Below, piece by piece: positions 27,406 to 36,551 of a stretch of DNA of 64,000 nt; the stretch's first letter is position 1; each line of letters opens with the position of its first letter. Source of the stretch: Paenibacillus lemnae (GTDB lineage Bacteria > Bacillota > Bacilli > Paenibacillales > Paenibacillaceae). The position numbers were made by a program, and so were the translations under genes. The notes under the pieces are model-generated. The model did no database searches. It saw nothing but the letters and a program-made list of their open reading frames with translations, and was not told where the DNA came from. The DNA is taken from NCBI RefSeq assembly GCF_012933385.1, contig NZ_JABBPN010000021.1, positions 24,305 to 88,304 of the forward strand. Reading direction: 5' to 3'.

Positions 27406-28923
27406 CTACAGTTCAATACAGGAATACTGCTTCCGATAATCCGTGGGCGACTGTCCTGAGTACTTTTTAAACACAGAAAGAAAGTATTTATAGTTCTGGA
27501 ATCCGACCCTTTCGGGGATTTCATAAGCCATCAGATCCGTGGAGGATAACAGTTTTTTGGCCTCCTCTACACGCAAACGGTTCAAATATTCATTAAATGG
27601 CACACCGGTCTCTTTCTTAAACAGATGGCTGAAATAGTTCGGCGTAATGGCAAGAACATCGGCCAGCCGTTCAATCGTAAGCGATTCCTTATAATTTTTC
27701 TTGATGTACTGCACGGCTTTTATGATGATGGGACTGTGCTTTACATTTTGTACTGTTTTCAGATCTTCCAGCTTACTTTGATACAACTTCAGAACCCAGT
27801 CCATATATTCGTTCATCGTTTGAAAATGCTTGAAGGACTGCATCTCCAGTGCATCTATATAATGGAGCCCCTGCAGTGAGCGAATCAATATATTGACCAG
27901 ATCGAGCGTCATATTTCTGACTTTATCAAGCGTTAAACCTGCCTCTTCTGAGAGCCTGGAAAATTCCTCATAAATGATTTCCTGCACAGGAGTAAAATGA
28001 AGCATGGATATGCTGTCACGCAGCTCCTTTTCCTTCCGTATCAGGACATGACGGTGCTCATCGATATTTTTCTTCTGATAGGTGTATATCCCGTTTCCTT
28101 TTATGATTCTAGACGCTAGAGCAGTGGCCGATTCCTCCACTAACTGCTTGAATTGTGATAGCTTTCCAGTCGAACTCAATCCCGCAGATAAAGAGATTCC
28201 ACATTGCTGTCTCACTTTGTTTCTAACCTCATGCAGGAACTGATACGTCTCTTGCAGCGCATTTCCATGAAATTTAGGCTGAAGAATCAACTTGGTGTCT
28301 CCGTTAGTCTCCATTTGCACCGCAAAGATCATTGGTGAGCCTGTTTCTTTCATGACTTCTTCCAGACGTAAAACCGTGTGCTTCTCTTCAGCAGCAAACG
28401 TTGACAGCACGAAGATGCCCTTCGGGTCAAAGCCGAACAATTCAAACAGCTCTTTTCCAAGGAAGTTCAGGTTCTGGTAATCTTCCTGTTCCAGCATCTT
28501 CCAAAGTTTTAGTTTACGGTAGTGTATAACCTCCTGCTGCTGTTCCTGCTCTGCCTTAATCTCATTTTTTATGGATTTTACCAGTTGAATTAAATGTCTG
28601 AGCTTTACAGGCTTCAGCTCATAATAATGAATGCCAATGGTCAAAGCTGATCTGGCATATTCAAATTCGGAATACCCGCTGAGCAGAATAATCTGTGTAA
28701 TTTTTGAGGCTTTGCGAATTCGCTCTGATAATTCCAGCCCGTCCATCCCCGGCATACGAATATCTGTAATGACCAGCTCCGGCTTGATTTGATGGAAAAG
28801 CTCCAGCGCTTCAATGCCGTTTTCTGCTACAACGACTTCTTCAAAACCGAGCGTATTCCAGTCTATGCCGTCTCGAATGCCTTCCCGGATATGCACTTCA
28901 TCATCCACGATTAGCAGTTTCAT
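27406..28923 (-). CDS. Response regulator, YesN type with AraC DNA-binding domain
   Basis: 505 residues starting at the ATG preceded by GGAGGGGAGA. The receiver domain is residues 1-120 with the phosphoacceptor Asp in LVITDIRMPGMDG and a conserved Lys in YELKPVK. A middle region of unknown fold separates it from the C-terminal pair of AraC-type helix-turn-helices (ESLTIERLADVLAITPNYFSHLFKKETG). Its start overlaps the end of the histidine kinase gene by 23 nt. It likely activates the transporter operon immediately downstream. Confidence 0.92.
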   Translation of the reverse strand: MKLLIVDDEVHIREGIRDGIDWNTLGFEEVVVAENGIEALELFHQIKPELVITDIRMPGMDGLELSERIRKASKITQIILLSGYSEFEYARSALTIGIHYYELKPVKLRHLIQLVKSIKNEIKAEQEQQQEVIHYRKLKLWKMLEQEDYQNLNFLGKELFELFGFDPKGIFVLSTFAAEEKHTVLRLEEVMKETGSPMIFAVQMETNGDTKLILQPKFHGNALQETYQFLHEVRNKVRQQCGISLSAGLSSTGKLSQFKQLVEESATALASRIIKGNGIYTYQKKNIDEHRHVLIRKEKELRDSISMLHFTPVQEIIYEEFSRLSEEAGLTLDKVRNMTLDLVNILIRSLQGLHYIDALEMQSFKHFQTMNEYMDWVLKLYQSKLEDLKTVQNVKHSPIIIKAVQYIKKNYKESLTIERLADVLAITPNYFSHLFKKETGVPFNEYLNRLRVEEAKKLLSSTDLMAYEIPERVGFQNYKYFLSVFKKYSGQSPTDYRKQYSCIEL

Positions 28924-30676
28924 TCGAACGCTCTCCCCTCCATGGAAGATTGATAACAATTTTGGTGCCAACATGTGGTTCGCTCTTGATATTTAATCCA
29001 TATCCTTCACCGTAAGTTAATTGAATTCGTTCATGAATGTTTCTTATACCATAGCCTTCGGTATTCATATTTCCGAGACAGATATGATTCTCTGGCATCC
29101 CTACTCCGTCATCTTCAACGACTATTTGTATTTCATCTGCTTTCCTTGTGATCAACACATGAATTTTTCCCTGTCCCATTTTCGGCTCCAGGCCATGCTG
29201 CGTCGCATTCTCTACAAGCGGCTGCAGGATCAGCTTCGGAATTGCCACTTCCAGCAGCTCCGGGTCTACCGTACATTCAAATTCAATCTTGCTTCCGTGC
29301 CGAATATTTTGTATAAACATATAATCCTCCAGATGCTTCACTTCCTGCTGAATCGTCGTAAATGTATCTCCATGATTTAAGACATGCCGGAACAGGTCGG
29401 CCAGCACCTCAATTTGTTCGCTCACCGCGAAGTCTTTGTTCTTCACAGCGGTCCAGCGAATGGAATCCAGCGTATTGTATAAAAAATGGGGATTAATTTG
29501 AGCCTGCAGCGCTTTTAATTGAGACTCCTGTTCCCGTATCTGGCCTTTGTACACTCGCTCGATCAGTTCTTGTATTTGCTTGATCATATCGACAAATATA
29601 AAGCTGACTCTTCCGATTTCATCCTGCTTCGTGATCGGTAATTTTACGTTAAAGTCTCCTTTTCTTACTTTGTTCATCTCAATATAAAGCCGCTTTAACG
29701 GACTCACGATGCTTTTGTGCTGAATGAATGAGAAAATCAATCCGAATATCAAGCAAATGATAATCCCTGCAAATATAAATAAATTGATAATTCCGACCGG
29801 GCCTATCAATTGTTTTTCCGGGATGATCTGGACCACTTTCCAGTCTGTCGTTTGAACTTCGTAATGAAACAGAACCCAGTCCTTTGACTCCCCGGAAAAC
29901 TTCAGGTACCCGCTCTTCTGCTTATTCAGTTGTGTATAATACTTTTGATCTGTAATGGATTGACCCAGCTGTGTTTTATCTGATGAAGAAATGATATTCC
30001 CGGATGCATCCACGATGAAGATCGTTCCCTCATCCCAATGATGGATATCGGAATACAGTTTGGACAGCGTGGATTCATTCACATTAATTTTAAGCACTGC
30101 CAGTGGTTTGGACGTATCCAGATCATTGATCACACGTACGAAGGAAATGACCTGCTTATTCTGATTCGCTTTAAAGCGGCTCTTGAAAGGATAGACAGAA
30201 GTCCAGAAGGGAATTCCTTTCAGAGAATAAGCCTGCTCATGAAACTCTTCATTCCCATCCTCCTCCATGTCACCATACTGAAAGAGCATCCTGCCATGTC
30301 GGTTCAAACTGATGGAATCAATGTAGGGCCTGGAATCCAGCAGGTATTGAAATGGCTCATTGAAAGCTGCATACAATCTGTTTTTATGGATCTCGATTTC
30401 AAGCGGCGACGTATGATCATAATTCCGCAGGAAATCCTGCATCGATTCGTCCGATAAAATGGACAAAGACATATATTCTATTTCTTTTGTCATGCTCTCA
30501 ATGTTAAAACGGGTCTGCTTCAGCACCTCGATCGCATTCTCATAAGTTTTATTGTACAAAGCGCCTGTCGCTTTCGAATTGATTAGAACCGCTGCTGTAA
30601 TGAGAGGGATGATAATAAACAACACAAGATACAGCAGCAGCTTTTTACCCAGAGACAAGTCCTGCAGTCTTTGCAC
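28901..30676 (-). CDS. Sensor histidine kinase, YesM type
   Basis: 591 residues from a GTG start with GGAGGG 6 nt upstream. Two membrane helices flank an extracellular sensor domain of about 250 residues. A HAMP segment follows (SPLKRLYIEMNKVRKGDFNV), then the His_kinase domain (QINPHFLYNTLDSIRW, phosphoacceptor His) and an HATPase with N-box PLVENATQHGLEP and a G-box DDGVGMPENH. It probably senses an extracellular sugar, perhaps through the binding protein. Confidence 0.92.
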   Translation of the reverse strand: MQRLQDLSLGKKLLLYLVLFIIIPLITAAVLINSKATGALYNKTYENAIEVLKQTRFNIESMTKEIEYMSLSILSDESMQDFLRNYDHTSPLEIEIHKNRLYAAFNEPFQYLLDSRPYIDSISLNRHGRMLFQYGDMEEDGNEEFHEQAYSLKGIPFWTSVYPFKSRFKANQNKQVISFVRVINDLDTSKPLAVLKINVNESTLSKLYSDIHHWDEGTIFIVDASGNIISSSDKTQLGQSITDQKYYTQLNKQKSGYLKFSGESKDWVLFHYEVQTTDWKVVQIIPEKQLIGPVGIINLFIFAGIIICLIFGLIFSFIQHKSIVSPLKRLYIEMNKVRKGDFNVKLPITKQDEIGRVSFIFVDMIKQIQELIERVYKGQIREQESQLKALQAQINPHFLYNTLDSIRWTAVKNKDFAVSEQIEVLADLFRHVLNHGDTFTTIQQEVKHLEDYMFIQNIRHGSKIEFECTVDPELLEVAIPKLILQPLVENATQHGLEPKMGQGKIHVLITRKADEIQIVVEDDGVGMPENHICLGNMNTEGYGIRNIHERIQLTYGEGYGLNIKSEPHVGTKIVINLPWRGERSNETANRG

Positions 30677-30724
30677 ATAATTCCCTCCATTACCGTCGTA
30701 AAGTAGTCTCATTCATTTAAAAAA

Positions 30725-30763
30725 GACCAGCTTCACACGAATTCAATTCGAGCTCAGCCGGTC
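30725..30763 (-). terminator. Terminator after the isomerase gene
   Basis: GACCGGCT and AGCTGGTC pair, with an inner CGAATT/AATTCG stem; the minus strand continues with six T residues. Only 48 nt remain before the kinase GTG, so kinase expression needs a very compact promoter or read-through. Confidence 0.75.
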
Positions 30764-30781
30764 CCTAAATTGATCAATAGA

Positions 30782-32293
30782 TCATAAGGTCACATGGGCG
30801 CAGTTCAATAACTCTGCAGTTTTGCGATATATTGACGCATGATGCCCTACTGCCAATGCACAATGATGTGTAGGCGACTCTCCGAACCATTGCTGCATAT
30901 AATCATCCGGATGCTTACGGAATTTCACCGGAGTCTGGGTGTTGCCAATTTGCATGATCGGCCCGTCAATGGAATCCCCTTCGCTTATGATCATTTTCAA
31001 TTTCCCGTCAACTGTCTGTGTAACGTTCAATGTAGTTATAGGACCGGTAATAACTTTGGCTTCGACGGATACACCCGTACCCTGCTTCCCATGATACATG
31101 CCCATACCTCTCAGAATCGGTTTGCCGCTGGCCAGTGCAATATGGAATGGTCCGTCATGACCGAGCAGAATACTTTTGTTCTCGTAATCCGTGACCACGA
31201 TCTCGGAGAAGCTTCCGCCGGTACCCAGCAGATCGCATATTTTCATCGCTACTGCTGTCTTCAGGTCGCCTTCACCTGAACAGGGAATTCCCTTCGCGGT
31301 AAGCAGTGAGTGGCCGACAATGAATCCACCCTGCAGCTTCTCATAGGCGCCTCCAGGGGCCCCATGGTAGTAGTAAGTTAGTGCATCCAGGTCATACTCC
31401 CGGACAAGACGCTCCTGCGCTGCAGCCACACGGCACGACCAGTCCATCTGTTCCTCCGTTGGCTTTCTCGCAATCGGATCTGATGGCGAATTACCGCTAA
31501 TTTGAAAAAAATGCTGAATTTCTTCTTGCTTCATCTTGATCTCCGCAGCGGTAACTTCTTTCATCATTCGGTCCAGATCACACATCTCCAGTACTTCAAT
31601 ATGGAGTCCTGTTTGAGCCTGTACCATCGTAAAATCACTGTACATATCCAGCATTCCGCTGTATGTATTGCCCAAAAATCCGAATCTGCTGTGCTGCAAA
31701 CTGCGCTTTACCGCAGCCGCCCGGATCCACTCTTCAATCTCATTCCATGCAGAAATGGCTTCTCTGCGCTGCGCCGTGTTCTCGTCTGTCAGAGAAATCG
31801 CCGGCGTATAGTTCAATCCAAGCAGCCCGTTAATCACGCGGAATACGATACCGCTCCGCTGAAATACATTTGAAATCTCCGGCACGGGACAAGCGCCGCA
31901 GTGTGCGAGCCACTCTCCTGTCGTAGATGCTTCATAATTAATTCGGGCTGTCGGCTGCAGGTTCAGAATGACAGCAGGAGCTTTACATAGCTGATGAACA
32001 GGCAGCACGGTGGAGCTGGTCGAATAGGTAGCCGAGTGACAAAATACGAGATCCACCTGTCGTGCAGCAAACCATTCACCTGCTCTCCGCCCTTCTCCTT
32101 CCTCATCAACCATCCCGTAGTAGTGAACCTCTGCCCATTGGCCCATACGTTCGGCCAAAAATTGTCCGTATTCTTCTAATCGCTCTTTCAGGCCTGGAAA
32201 CTGACTCCAATAAGCCTTAAGTCCAATGGAATATAGTCCGATTCTTGCCCGCTTTGCTGGCTTAATCATAGAAAGCTGATTAGTCTTTATCAT
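30782..32293 (-). CDS. L-fucose/L-arabinose isomerase family protein
   Basis: 503 residues. The AraA/FucI-like fold is indicated by the N-terminal RARIGLYSIGLKAYWSQFPG, the central segment GGFIVGHSLLTAKGIPCSGEGDLKTA (with the metal-ligand Glu), and the C-terminal PTHHCALAVGH carrying the metal-binding His. It is expected to convert an aldose such as L-arabinose, L-fucose or L-rhamnose to its ketose in the cytoplasm. The ATG has AGGAGGATATAGG in front. It is divergent from an AraC-type regulator. Exact substrate is open; catalytic activity itself is inferred from the family. Confidence 0.75.
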   Translation of the reverse strand: MIKTNQLSMIKPAKRARIGLYSIGLKAYWSQFPGLKERLEEYGQFLAERMGQWAEVHYYGMVDEEGEGRRAGEWFAARQVDLVFCHSATYSTSSTVLPVHQLCKAPAVILNLQPTARINYEASTTGEWLAHCGACPVPEISNVFQRSGIVFRVINGLLGLNYTPAISLTDENTAQRREAISAWNEIEEWIRAAAVKRSLQHSRFGFLGNTYSGMLDMYSDFTMVQAQTGLHIEVLEMCDLDRMMKEVTAAEIKMKQEEIQHFFQISGNSPSDPIARKPTEEQMDWSCRVAAAQERLVREYDLDALTYYYHGAPGGAYEKLQGGFIVGHSLLTAKGIPCSGEGDLKTAVAMKICDLLGTGGSFSEIVVTDYENKSILLGHDGPFHIALASGKPILRGMGMYHGKQGTGVSVEAKVITGPITTLNVTQTVDGKLKMIISEGDSIDGPIMQIGNTQTPVKFRKHPDDYMQQWFGESPTHHCALAVGHHASIYRKTAELLNCAHVTL

Positions 32294-32328
32294 GCCTATA
32301 TCCTCCTGACTATTGCCTTTATAATGTC

Positions 32329-32346
32329 ATTGTAATGGCTTACAAT
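32329..32346. promoter_or_regulatory. Palindromic operator between isomerase and AraC regulator genes
   Basis: ATTGTAA and TTACAAT are perfect 7-bp arms around TGGC. On the minus strand the second arm supplies a TTGTAA -35 spaced 16 nt from a TATAAA, so the site overlaps the isomerase promoter. Binding by the divergent AraC protein is inferred. Confidence 0.45.
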
Positions 32347-32427
32347 TGAAATAACATCCAAGGATATTGACAAAAAATCATAGGATCTTGATGAAGCAAA
32401 AGAAGAATTAGAGGAGGGAAGTAAGAC

Positions 32428-33300
32428 ATGGAATTTATAGAGAAAACCGTCTGTGCGTGGGATGAAGATTCGATTCGGCTGTTTGCCATGCCAAGCCATT
32501 TTGCCAAATCTCATTTTCTGTATGTTCAGGAGGTGGGTCATTTCCGTACACTTCCAGCTTACCGGACCGAACGAGCGTCGCTCCGTTCCTATCTCATCTG
32601 CTGCACCCTCTCCGGCCGAGGTTACTTGCAGTATGAAGGACAGCGGCATACCCTGGAGACAGGACAAGCCTTCTTCATTGATTGTATGCAGCATCATGAG
32701 TACGAAACGGACCCCAATGAACTGTGGGAAATATTGTGGATCCACTTTAATGGACCTATGTGTGCAGCCTATTATGAGTGCTTTCAACAGCAGAATCCGG
32801 TTGTGTTTCCAGCTGGAAATGATTCACCCATCCCTAATTTCATACGAGATATTCTGGACATTCAGCAGCGCAAAGATATCCGGACTGACATTCAGAGCTC
32901 CAAGATCATTATGGATATGATAACGGAAGTCCTGCAATCCACAATCACGAACACCCTTGGTTCATCAACCGTTCCCGAGTGGCTTGATATTGTTACAAGC
33001 TATCTGGACCGGCATTTCAGAGACAAGATTACCCTGCAGGAACTTGCCTCCATGGCCGCGTTAAACAAGTTTCAATTATCCAAGGATTTCAAGAAATACA
33101 CCGGCATCACGCCGAATGAATATATCATTCGCAACCGGCTTTCCTATGCGAAAGAACTGCTCACTTACTCGGCATATTCAATAGCGGAAATCGCGCGTTT
33201 ATCCGGAATCGACAATGCCACACACTTTATTAACCTGTTCAAGGCCAGGGAGAGCATGACGCCGTTATCTTATCGAAAGAAATGGAGGCAGCATAGTTAA
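32428..33300 (+). CDS. AraC-family transcriptional regulator with cupin N-domain
   Basis: 290 residues. The N-terminal half is an AraC-type cupin sugar sensor (SYLICCTLSGRGYLQYEGQ, LETGQAFFIDCMQHHEY). The C-terminal half has two helix-turn-helices (DKITLQELASMAALNKFQLSKDFKKYTG and the conserved NATHFINLFKARESMTPLSYRKKW). It starts with AGAGGAGGGAAG upstream of the ATG, is divergent from the isomerase gene, and probably controls it. Its stop shares a TTAA with the convergent pgsA. Confidence 0.9.
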   Translation: MEFIEKTVCAWDEDSIRLFAMPSHFAKSHFLYVQEVGHFRTLPAYRTERASLRSYLICCTLSGRGYLQYEGQRHTLETGQAFFIDCMQHHEYETDPNELWEILWIHFNGPMCAAYYECFQQQNPVVFPAGNDSPIPNFIRDILDIQQRKDIRTDIQSSKIIMDMITEVLQSTITNTLGSSTVPEWLDIVTSYLDRHFRDKITLQELASMAALNKFQLSKDFKKYTGITPNEYIIRNRLSYAKELLTYSAYSIAEIARLSGIDNATHFINLFKARESMTPLSYRKKWRQHS

Positions 33301-33890
33301 CATTGCTGTTCCAGCTCCAGTTTCTTGTAGTTCAATTTAATATAATTAAATCCCGAATATATAGTTAACGTTACAGCAATGAGCATTAGCAGCATATCTA
33401 CCCGCAACCCCGTGAAAAGTGAGAAAGGATAATTCTGCAGCATAACAGCGGCAATTGCGATCACTTGAAACACCATTTTGATTTTTCCGTGCCGATCTGC
33501 TGCCAGCGCTATTTTTTTGGAAGATGCAATTAACCTGATGCCTGTGATAATGATTTCTCTGCCTATTATAATAACAGCCATCCAAGATGGAACGAGCTGT
33601 AGTAACACAAGCATGATCAATGCCGCGGAGATTAGCAATTTGTCAGCCAGAGGATCTAATAGTTTCCCGAGATTGGTGACCATTCTATATTTTCTAGCTA
33701 TGTATCCATCCAGTTTATCCGTGGCAGCTGTTATCAGAAAAAGAGCAGCCGCGTAGTACATCCCCCACTGATTCAAGTGCTCAAACAATGCACTCTGGCT
33801 CTCCAGCCATTGCGGGTATGGCTGCAGCAGAAGGATCAAACAGGGGATGAGTGCAATTCTTATAACTGTGATTCTATTGGCAAGGTTCAT
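33297..33890 (-). CDS. pgsA: CDP-diacylglycerol-glycerol-3-phosphate 3-phosphatidyltransferase
   Basis: 197-residue integral membrane enzyme that makes phosphatidylglycerol phosphate, the first step in phosphatidylglycerol synthesis. The CDP-alcohol phosphotransferase motif is complete: DKLDGYIARK, then 8 residues to GKLLDPLADKLL (D-G-x2-A-R-x8-G-x3-D-x3-D). Four to five hydrophobic segments are present. The start is MNLANRIT, with AAGGAG 7 nt upstream, 34 codons inside the longest frame. Other copies may exist in the genome; a paralogous CDP-alcohol transferase is the alternative. Confidence 0.85.
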   Translation of the reverse strand: MNLANRITVIRIALIPCLILLLQPYPQWLESQSALFEHLNQWGMYYAAALFLITAATDKLDGYIARKYRMVTNLGKLLDPLADKLLISAALIMLVLLQLVPSWMAVIIIGREIIITGIRLIASSKKIALAADRHGKIKMVFQVIAIAAVMLQNYPFSLFTGLRVDMLLMLIAVTLTIYSGFNYIKLNYKKLELEQQC

Positions 33891-33984
33891 ATGCATGCTC
33901 CTTTTATATAAAGTGAAATGAAGAGTAACCTTGTATCTATCAATCATAATCGCTGAACAGCTTTTTTTTGCAGCTTCTTGTAAC

Positions 33985-34443
33985 CTATACATTCAGACTA
34001 TAATGAAAAAAATGTTCATCTTTGATAAATCCATAATGTTCATATAAGCTTTGGGCTCGTAGATTATCTGCGGCGGTTGCCAAATTCAAGCCTTTGGATT
34101 GGGTTTGTTCAGCATGTTCTTTTGCTTTATCTATCAATAATCTGCCCACCCCTGCTCCCCTGAAATCTTCCTCCACATAGAGATCGTTTAAAATCCAAGT
34201 TCTCTGCATCGAAATCGATGAAAAAGAGGGATATAACTGAGTAAATCCTACACATCGGTTGGATGAGCTTTCCTTTGCTATAAAAATGACTGAATCACGG
34301 TTGACCATTCGTTCTTGTATAAACGGTAATACATCTGCAGGTGTGGATTCCTGGCCATAGAATAATCTATATTGATTGAACAGTTCTGCCACATGATTTA
34401 AATCATCCCTGGTAGCTTGAATAGCGTGAATATAATTTTTCAT
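33985..34443 (-). CDS. GNAT-family N-acetyltransferase
   Basis: 152 residues. The acetyl-CoA binding motif A is VEEDFRGAGVGRLLIDKAKEHA, followed by the beta-bulge NLATAADNLRAQSLYEHYGF. The start MKNYIHA has AGGAG at 9 nt; an ATG three codons earlier is also possible. Acceptor unknown. This is the first of several small accessory genes in a minus-strand run. Confidence 0.82.
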   Translation of the reverse strand: MKNYIHAIQATRDDLNHVAELFNQYRLFYGQESTPADVLPFIQERMVNRDSVIFIAKESSSNRCVGFTQLYPSFSSISMQRTWILNDLYVEEDFRGAGVGRLLIDKAKEHAEQTQSKGLNLATAADNLRAQSLYEHYGFIKDEHFFHYSLNV

Positions 34444-34484
34444 ATCATGCATCTCCTATCCATATCCGATATTGGTGAAATTGC

Positions 34485-34667
34485 TTATTGATTATCATTT
34501 ATTGAGGTTTCTTTGTTCAATTTATCATTGATTTTTCTCAATAATGAAATTGAGTAAAACATATAAGTAACAAACATCCCACCTGCAATAATCAATCCAT
34601 AAATGCCAGAAGCCAATAGCACATAGACTATAATTATGCTTAATACAAAAATCCCTAAAAATTTCAT
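34485..34667 (-). CDS. Small membrane protein
   Basis: 60 residues with two hydrophobic segments (FLGIFVLSIIIVYVLLASG and GLIIAGGMFVTYMFYSISLL) and a charged C-terminal tail (RKINDKLNKETSIND). GGAG lies 8 nt upstream. No family recognised. Confidence 0.6.
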   Translation of the reverse strand: MKFLGIFVLSIIIVYVLLASGIYGLIIAGGMFVTYMFYSISLLRKINDKLNKETSINDNQ

Positions 34668-34832
34668 TTCATCACTCCGGTCTCAATCTTTCAAACATTC
34701 TGTCATTGCCTGTTCTCTATATTTCTTTGGTGCCCGGTTCATGTAGGCATCTTGTATGACTCACTCGGCGATAGTTGAAATGAATGTTCCATATCCAACA
34801 ATGCTCCCCCCTATGCTCTAGTTTAAGCAAAA

Positions 34833-35066
34833 TTATCTCAGCAGTTCCCTCTCAAAACGACCCTTGGCTGCATCCCACTCCGAATCGATCATACTGTAGA
34901 TATTGGCGTCTCTAATGTAACCATCCTGCATGATACCGTATTTTCTAAGAATGCCCTCTTGCTGAGCACCAATGCGTAAAATCGCTTTATGAGATTGTAC
35001 ATTGCGGCTGTCCGCTCTGAAACCTTCCATGCATTTCTGCAAGTCAAGATAAATAAACCCTTTCAT
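34833..35066 (-). pseudogene. C-terminal fragment of a GNAT acetyltransferase
   Basis: 77 codons that correspond only to the last third of a RimJ/RimL-type GNAT: DSRNVQSHKAILRIGAQQEG (the bulge and helix after motif A) followed by LRKYGIMQDGYIRDANIYSM and SEWDAAKGRFE. The acetyl-CoA binding motif is missing. The first ATG overlaps the stop of the intact GNAT gene upstream, which suggests that a deletion fused the two. Confidence 0.7.
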
Positions 35067-35632
35067 TCCACCTTGTTAAAATCGTCTTTGATGATCGCAT
35101 GCATCTTTACGTCTTCATGAACTCCTCTAGCAAAAATATGTTTTCGTAGAATCCCTTCAAATAGTAATCCGTTTTTTTCCATAACTCGTGATGAGCCAAT
35201 ATTGTCCGGATGGCACCTTGCTTCAATTCTTACTAATTTCATGTGTTCAAAGCCAAATTTGATAATCTCTCTGATGGCTTCCGACATATAGCCTTGATTC
35301 CAGTATTGTTGAGATAACGCGTATCCTAGTTCAGCCTTTGAATTTTTAATATCCCATGCAACAAATCCAGCGGTTCCGACAATCTGTCCTGTCAAAGTAT
35401 CTTCGATCCCCCACGGAGCAACCTTATGACTATTGTATTGGTTCAACACCATATCCAGATATATTCGGGTGTCCTCTATGGTTTGATGTTTATACCAGGT
35501 TGTATATCTGGCCACCGCATCATTGGAACAGTATGAAAAGAGATCCTGCTCATCCTCAAGCTTCAACTTTCTAAGTCTCAGCCTTTCCGTATTCAGGGTT
35601 GGCAGTTCTTTAAAGATATCTTCAACATTCAT
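35063..35632 (-). CDS. RimJ/RimL-type GNAT N-acetyltransferase
   Basis: 189 residues, complete. The N-terminal LPTLNTERLRLRKLKLEDEQDLF is typical of ribosomal-protein acetyltransferase relatives, the core reads LGYALSQQYWNQGYMSEAIREIIKFGF, and the tail has EARCHPDNIGSSRVMEKNGLLFEGILRKH. The substrate could be a protein N-terminus or an antibiotic; not determinable here. Confidence 0.85.
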   Translation of the reverse strand: MNVEDIFKELPTLNTERLRLRKLKLEDEQDLFSYCSNDAVARYTTWYKHQTIEDTRIYLDMVLNQYNSHKVAPWGIEDTLTGQIVGTAGFVAWDIKNSKAELGYALSQQYWNQGYMSEAIREIIKFGFEHMKLVRIEARCHPDNIGSSRVMEKNGLLFEGILRKHIFARGVHEDVKMHAIIKDDFNKVE

Positions 35633-35647
35633 ATGTTCACCTACTTA

Positions 35648-36515
35648 TCATTTATTGGACGACAGAGTCTTTTGAATATTCATAAAAAAGTGCAGTTTAT
35701 CATCGATAAAATCATCACCAAAATCAATGCTTCCGTGGATATGAGCGTCCTTAAAGCATAATCCCATCAGCCATACCTGTCTTACACCAACAAAGAGAGG
35801 GACGGCTTTTAAATCTTTTGCAGACAATTCCCTTACCGAAATATATCCCTTAACAAAGGCATCCCAGAGCTGTTCCAGCAACTCCTTGTCATGACCTAAA
35901 CGAACTTCACGTGCTAATCGAAACTCAGCAATATCATAAGCTCTCCAGCCATTCAAGATCTTTGTTTCTATGATTCAGATGAGGCCTGATCCATGACATA
36001 GATTGATGCAAAAGATATTTTAGATCTAAGGGTTGTCTGGTAAATTCCGAAGTAAAGTCGTCGGCTGCCTTATGGATATCCGCCACTGCTTTACCAAACA
36101 GATAACTGATTTTTTCATCATTAACTGGCTTCTCCAATCCTTCCGCAAATGTAAAGAGAACTCCGTAACGATCACCCTCCGGGGCTTTCAAAATCTGAAT
36201 GAACTGCCCGCTATGATCTGCGACTGCCAGAGACACCGGAATTCCTCGCTGATTCAAAAAATTTAACAGATCGATTTCAAAAGCGACTTCACCCACATCC
36301 ATTCTTCGATCTGCTCTATATATTCTAAACACATATTTAGCACTCGATGTTTTAACCAGGTATGTATCGTTCATTCCTCGCAGTAAATAACTGAATTCTT
36401 CGATATTATTTAATCCGTAAGTTTCACTAACATATTTTCTTAGTGCTTCTTGAGATAGTGTAGAGTAAGAAACTGGAAAGTGAATTGTATAATCCCCTAT
36501 TTTATAATTGTACAA
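35648..36515 (-). pseudogene. Aminoglycoside phosphotransferase-like gene with catalytic core deleted
   Basis: Two frames make up one gene. The first 193 codons give the N-lobe and early C-lobe of an APH-family kinase (LLRGMNDTYLVKTSSAKYVFRIYR, IDLLNFLNQRGIPVSLAV), ending at NKDLEWLESL. The second, overlapping frame continues with NGWRAYDIAEFR and VPLFVGVRQVWLMGLC, the family's C-terminus. The expected middle with the HGDxxxxN catalytic loop and the DFD metal-binding motif is absent. A deletion with a frameshift is the simplest explanation. The next gene upstream is an intact relative. Confidence 0.8.
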
Positions 36516-36551
36516 ACTCCAATATAAATTATTATGCTGAACTGCCGTTCT

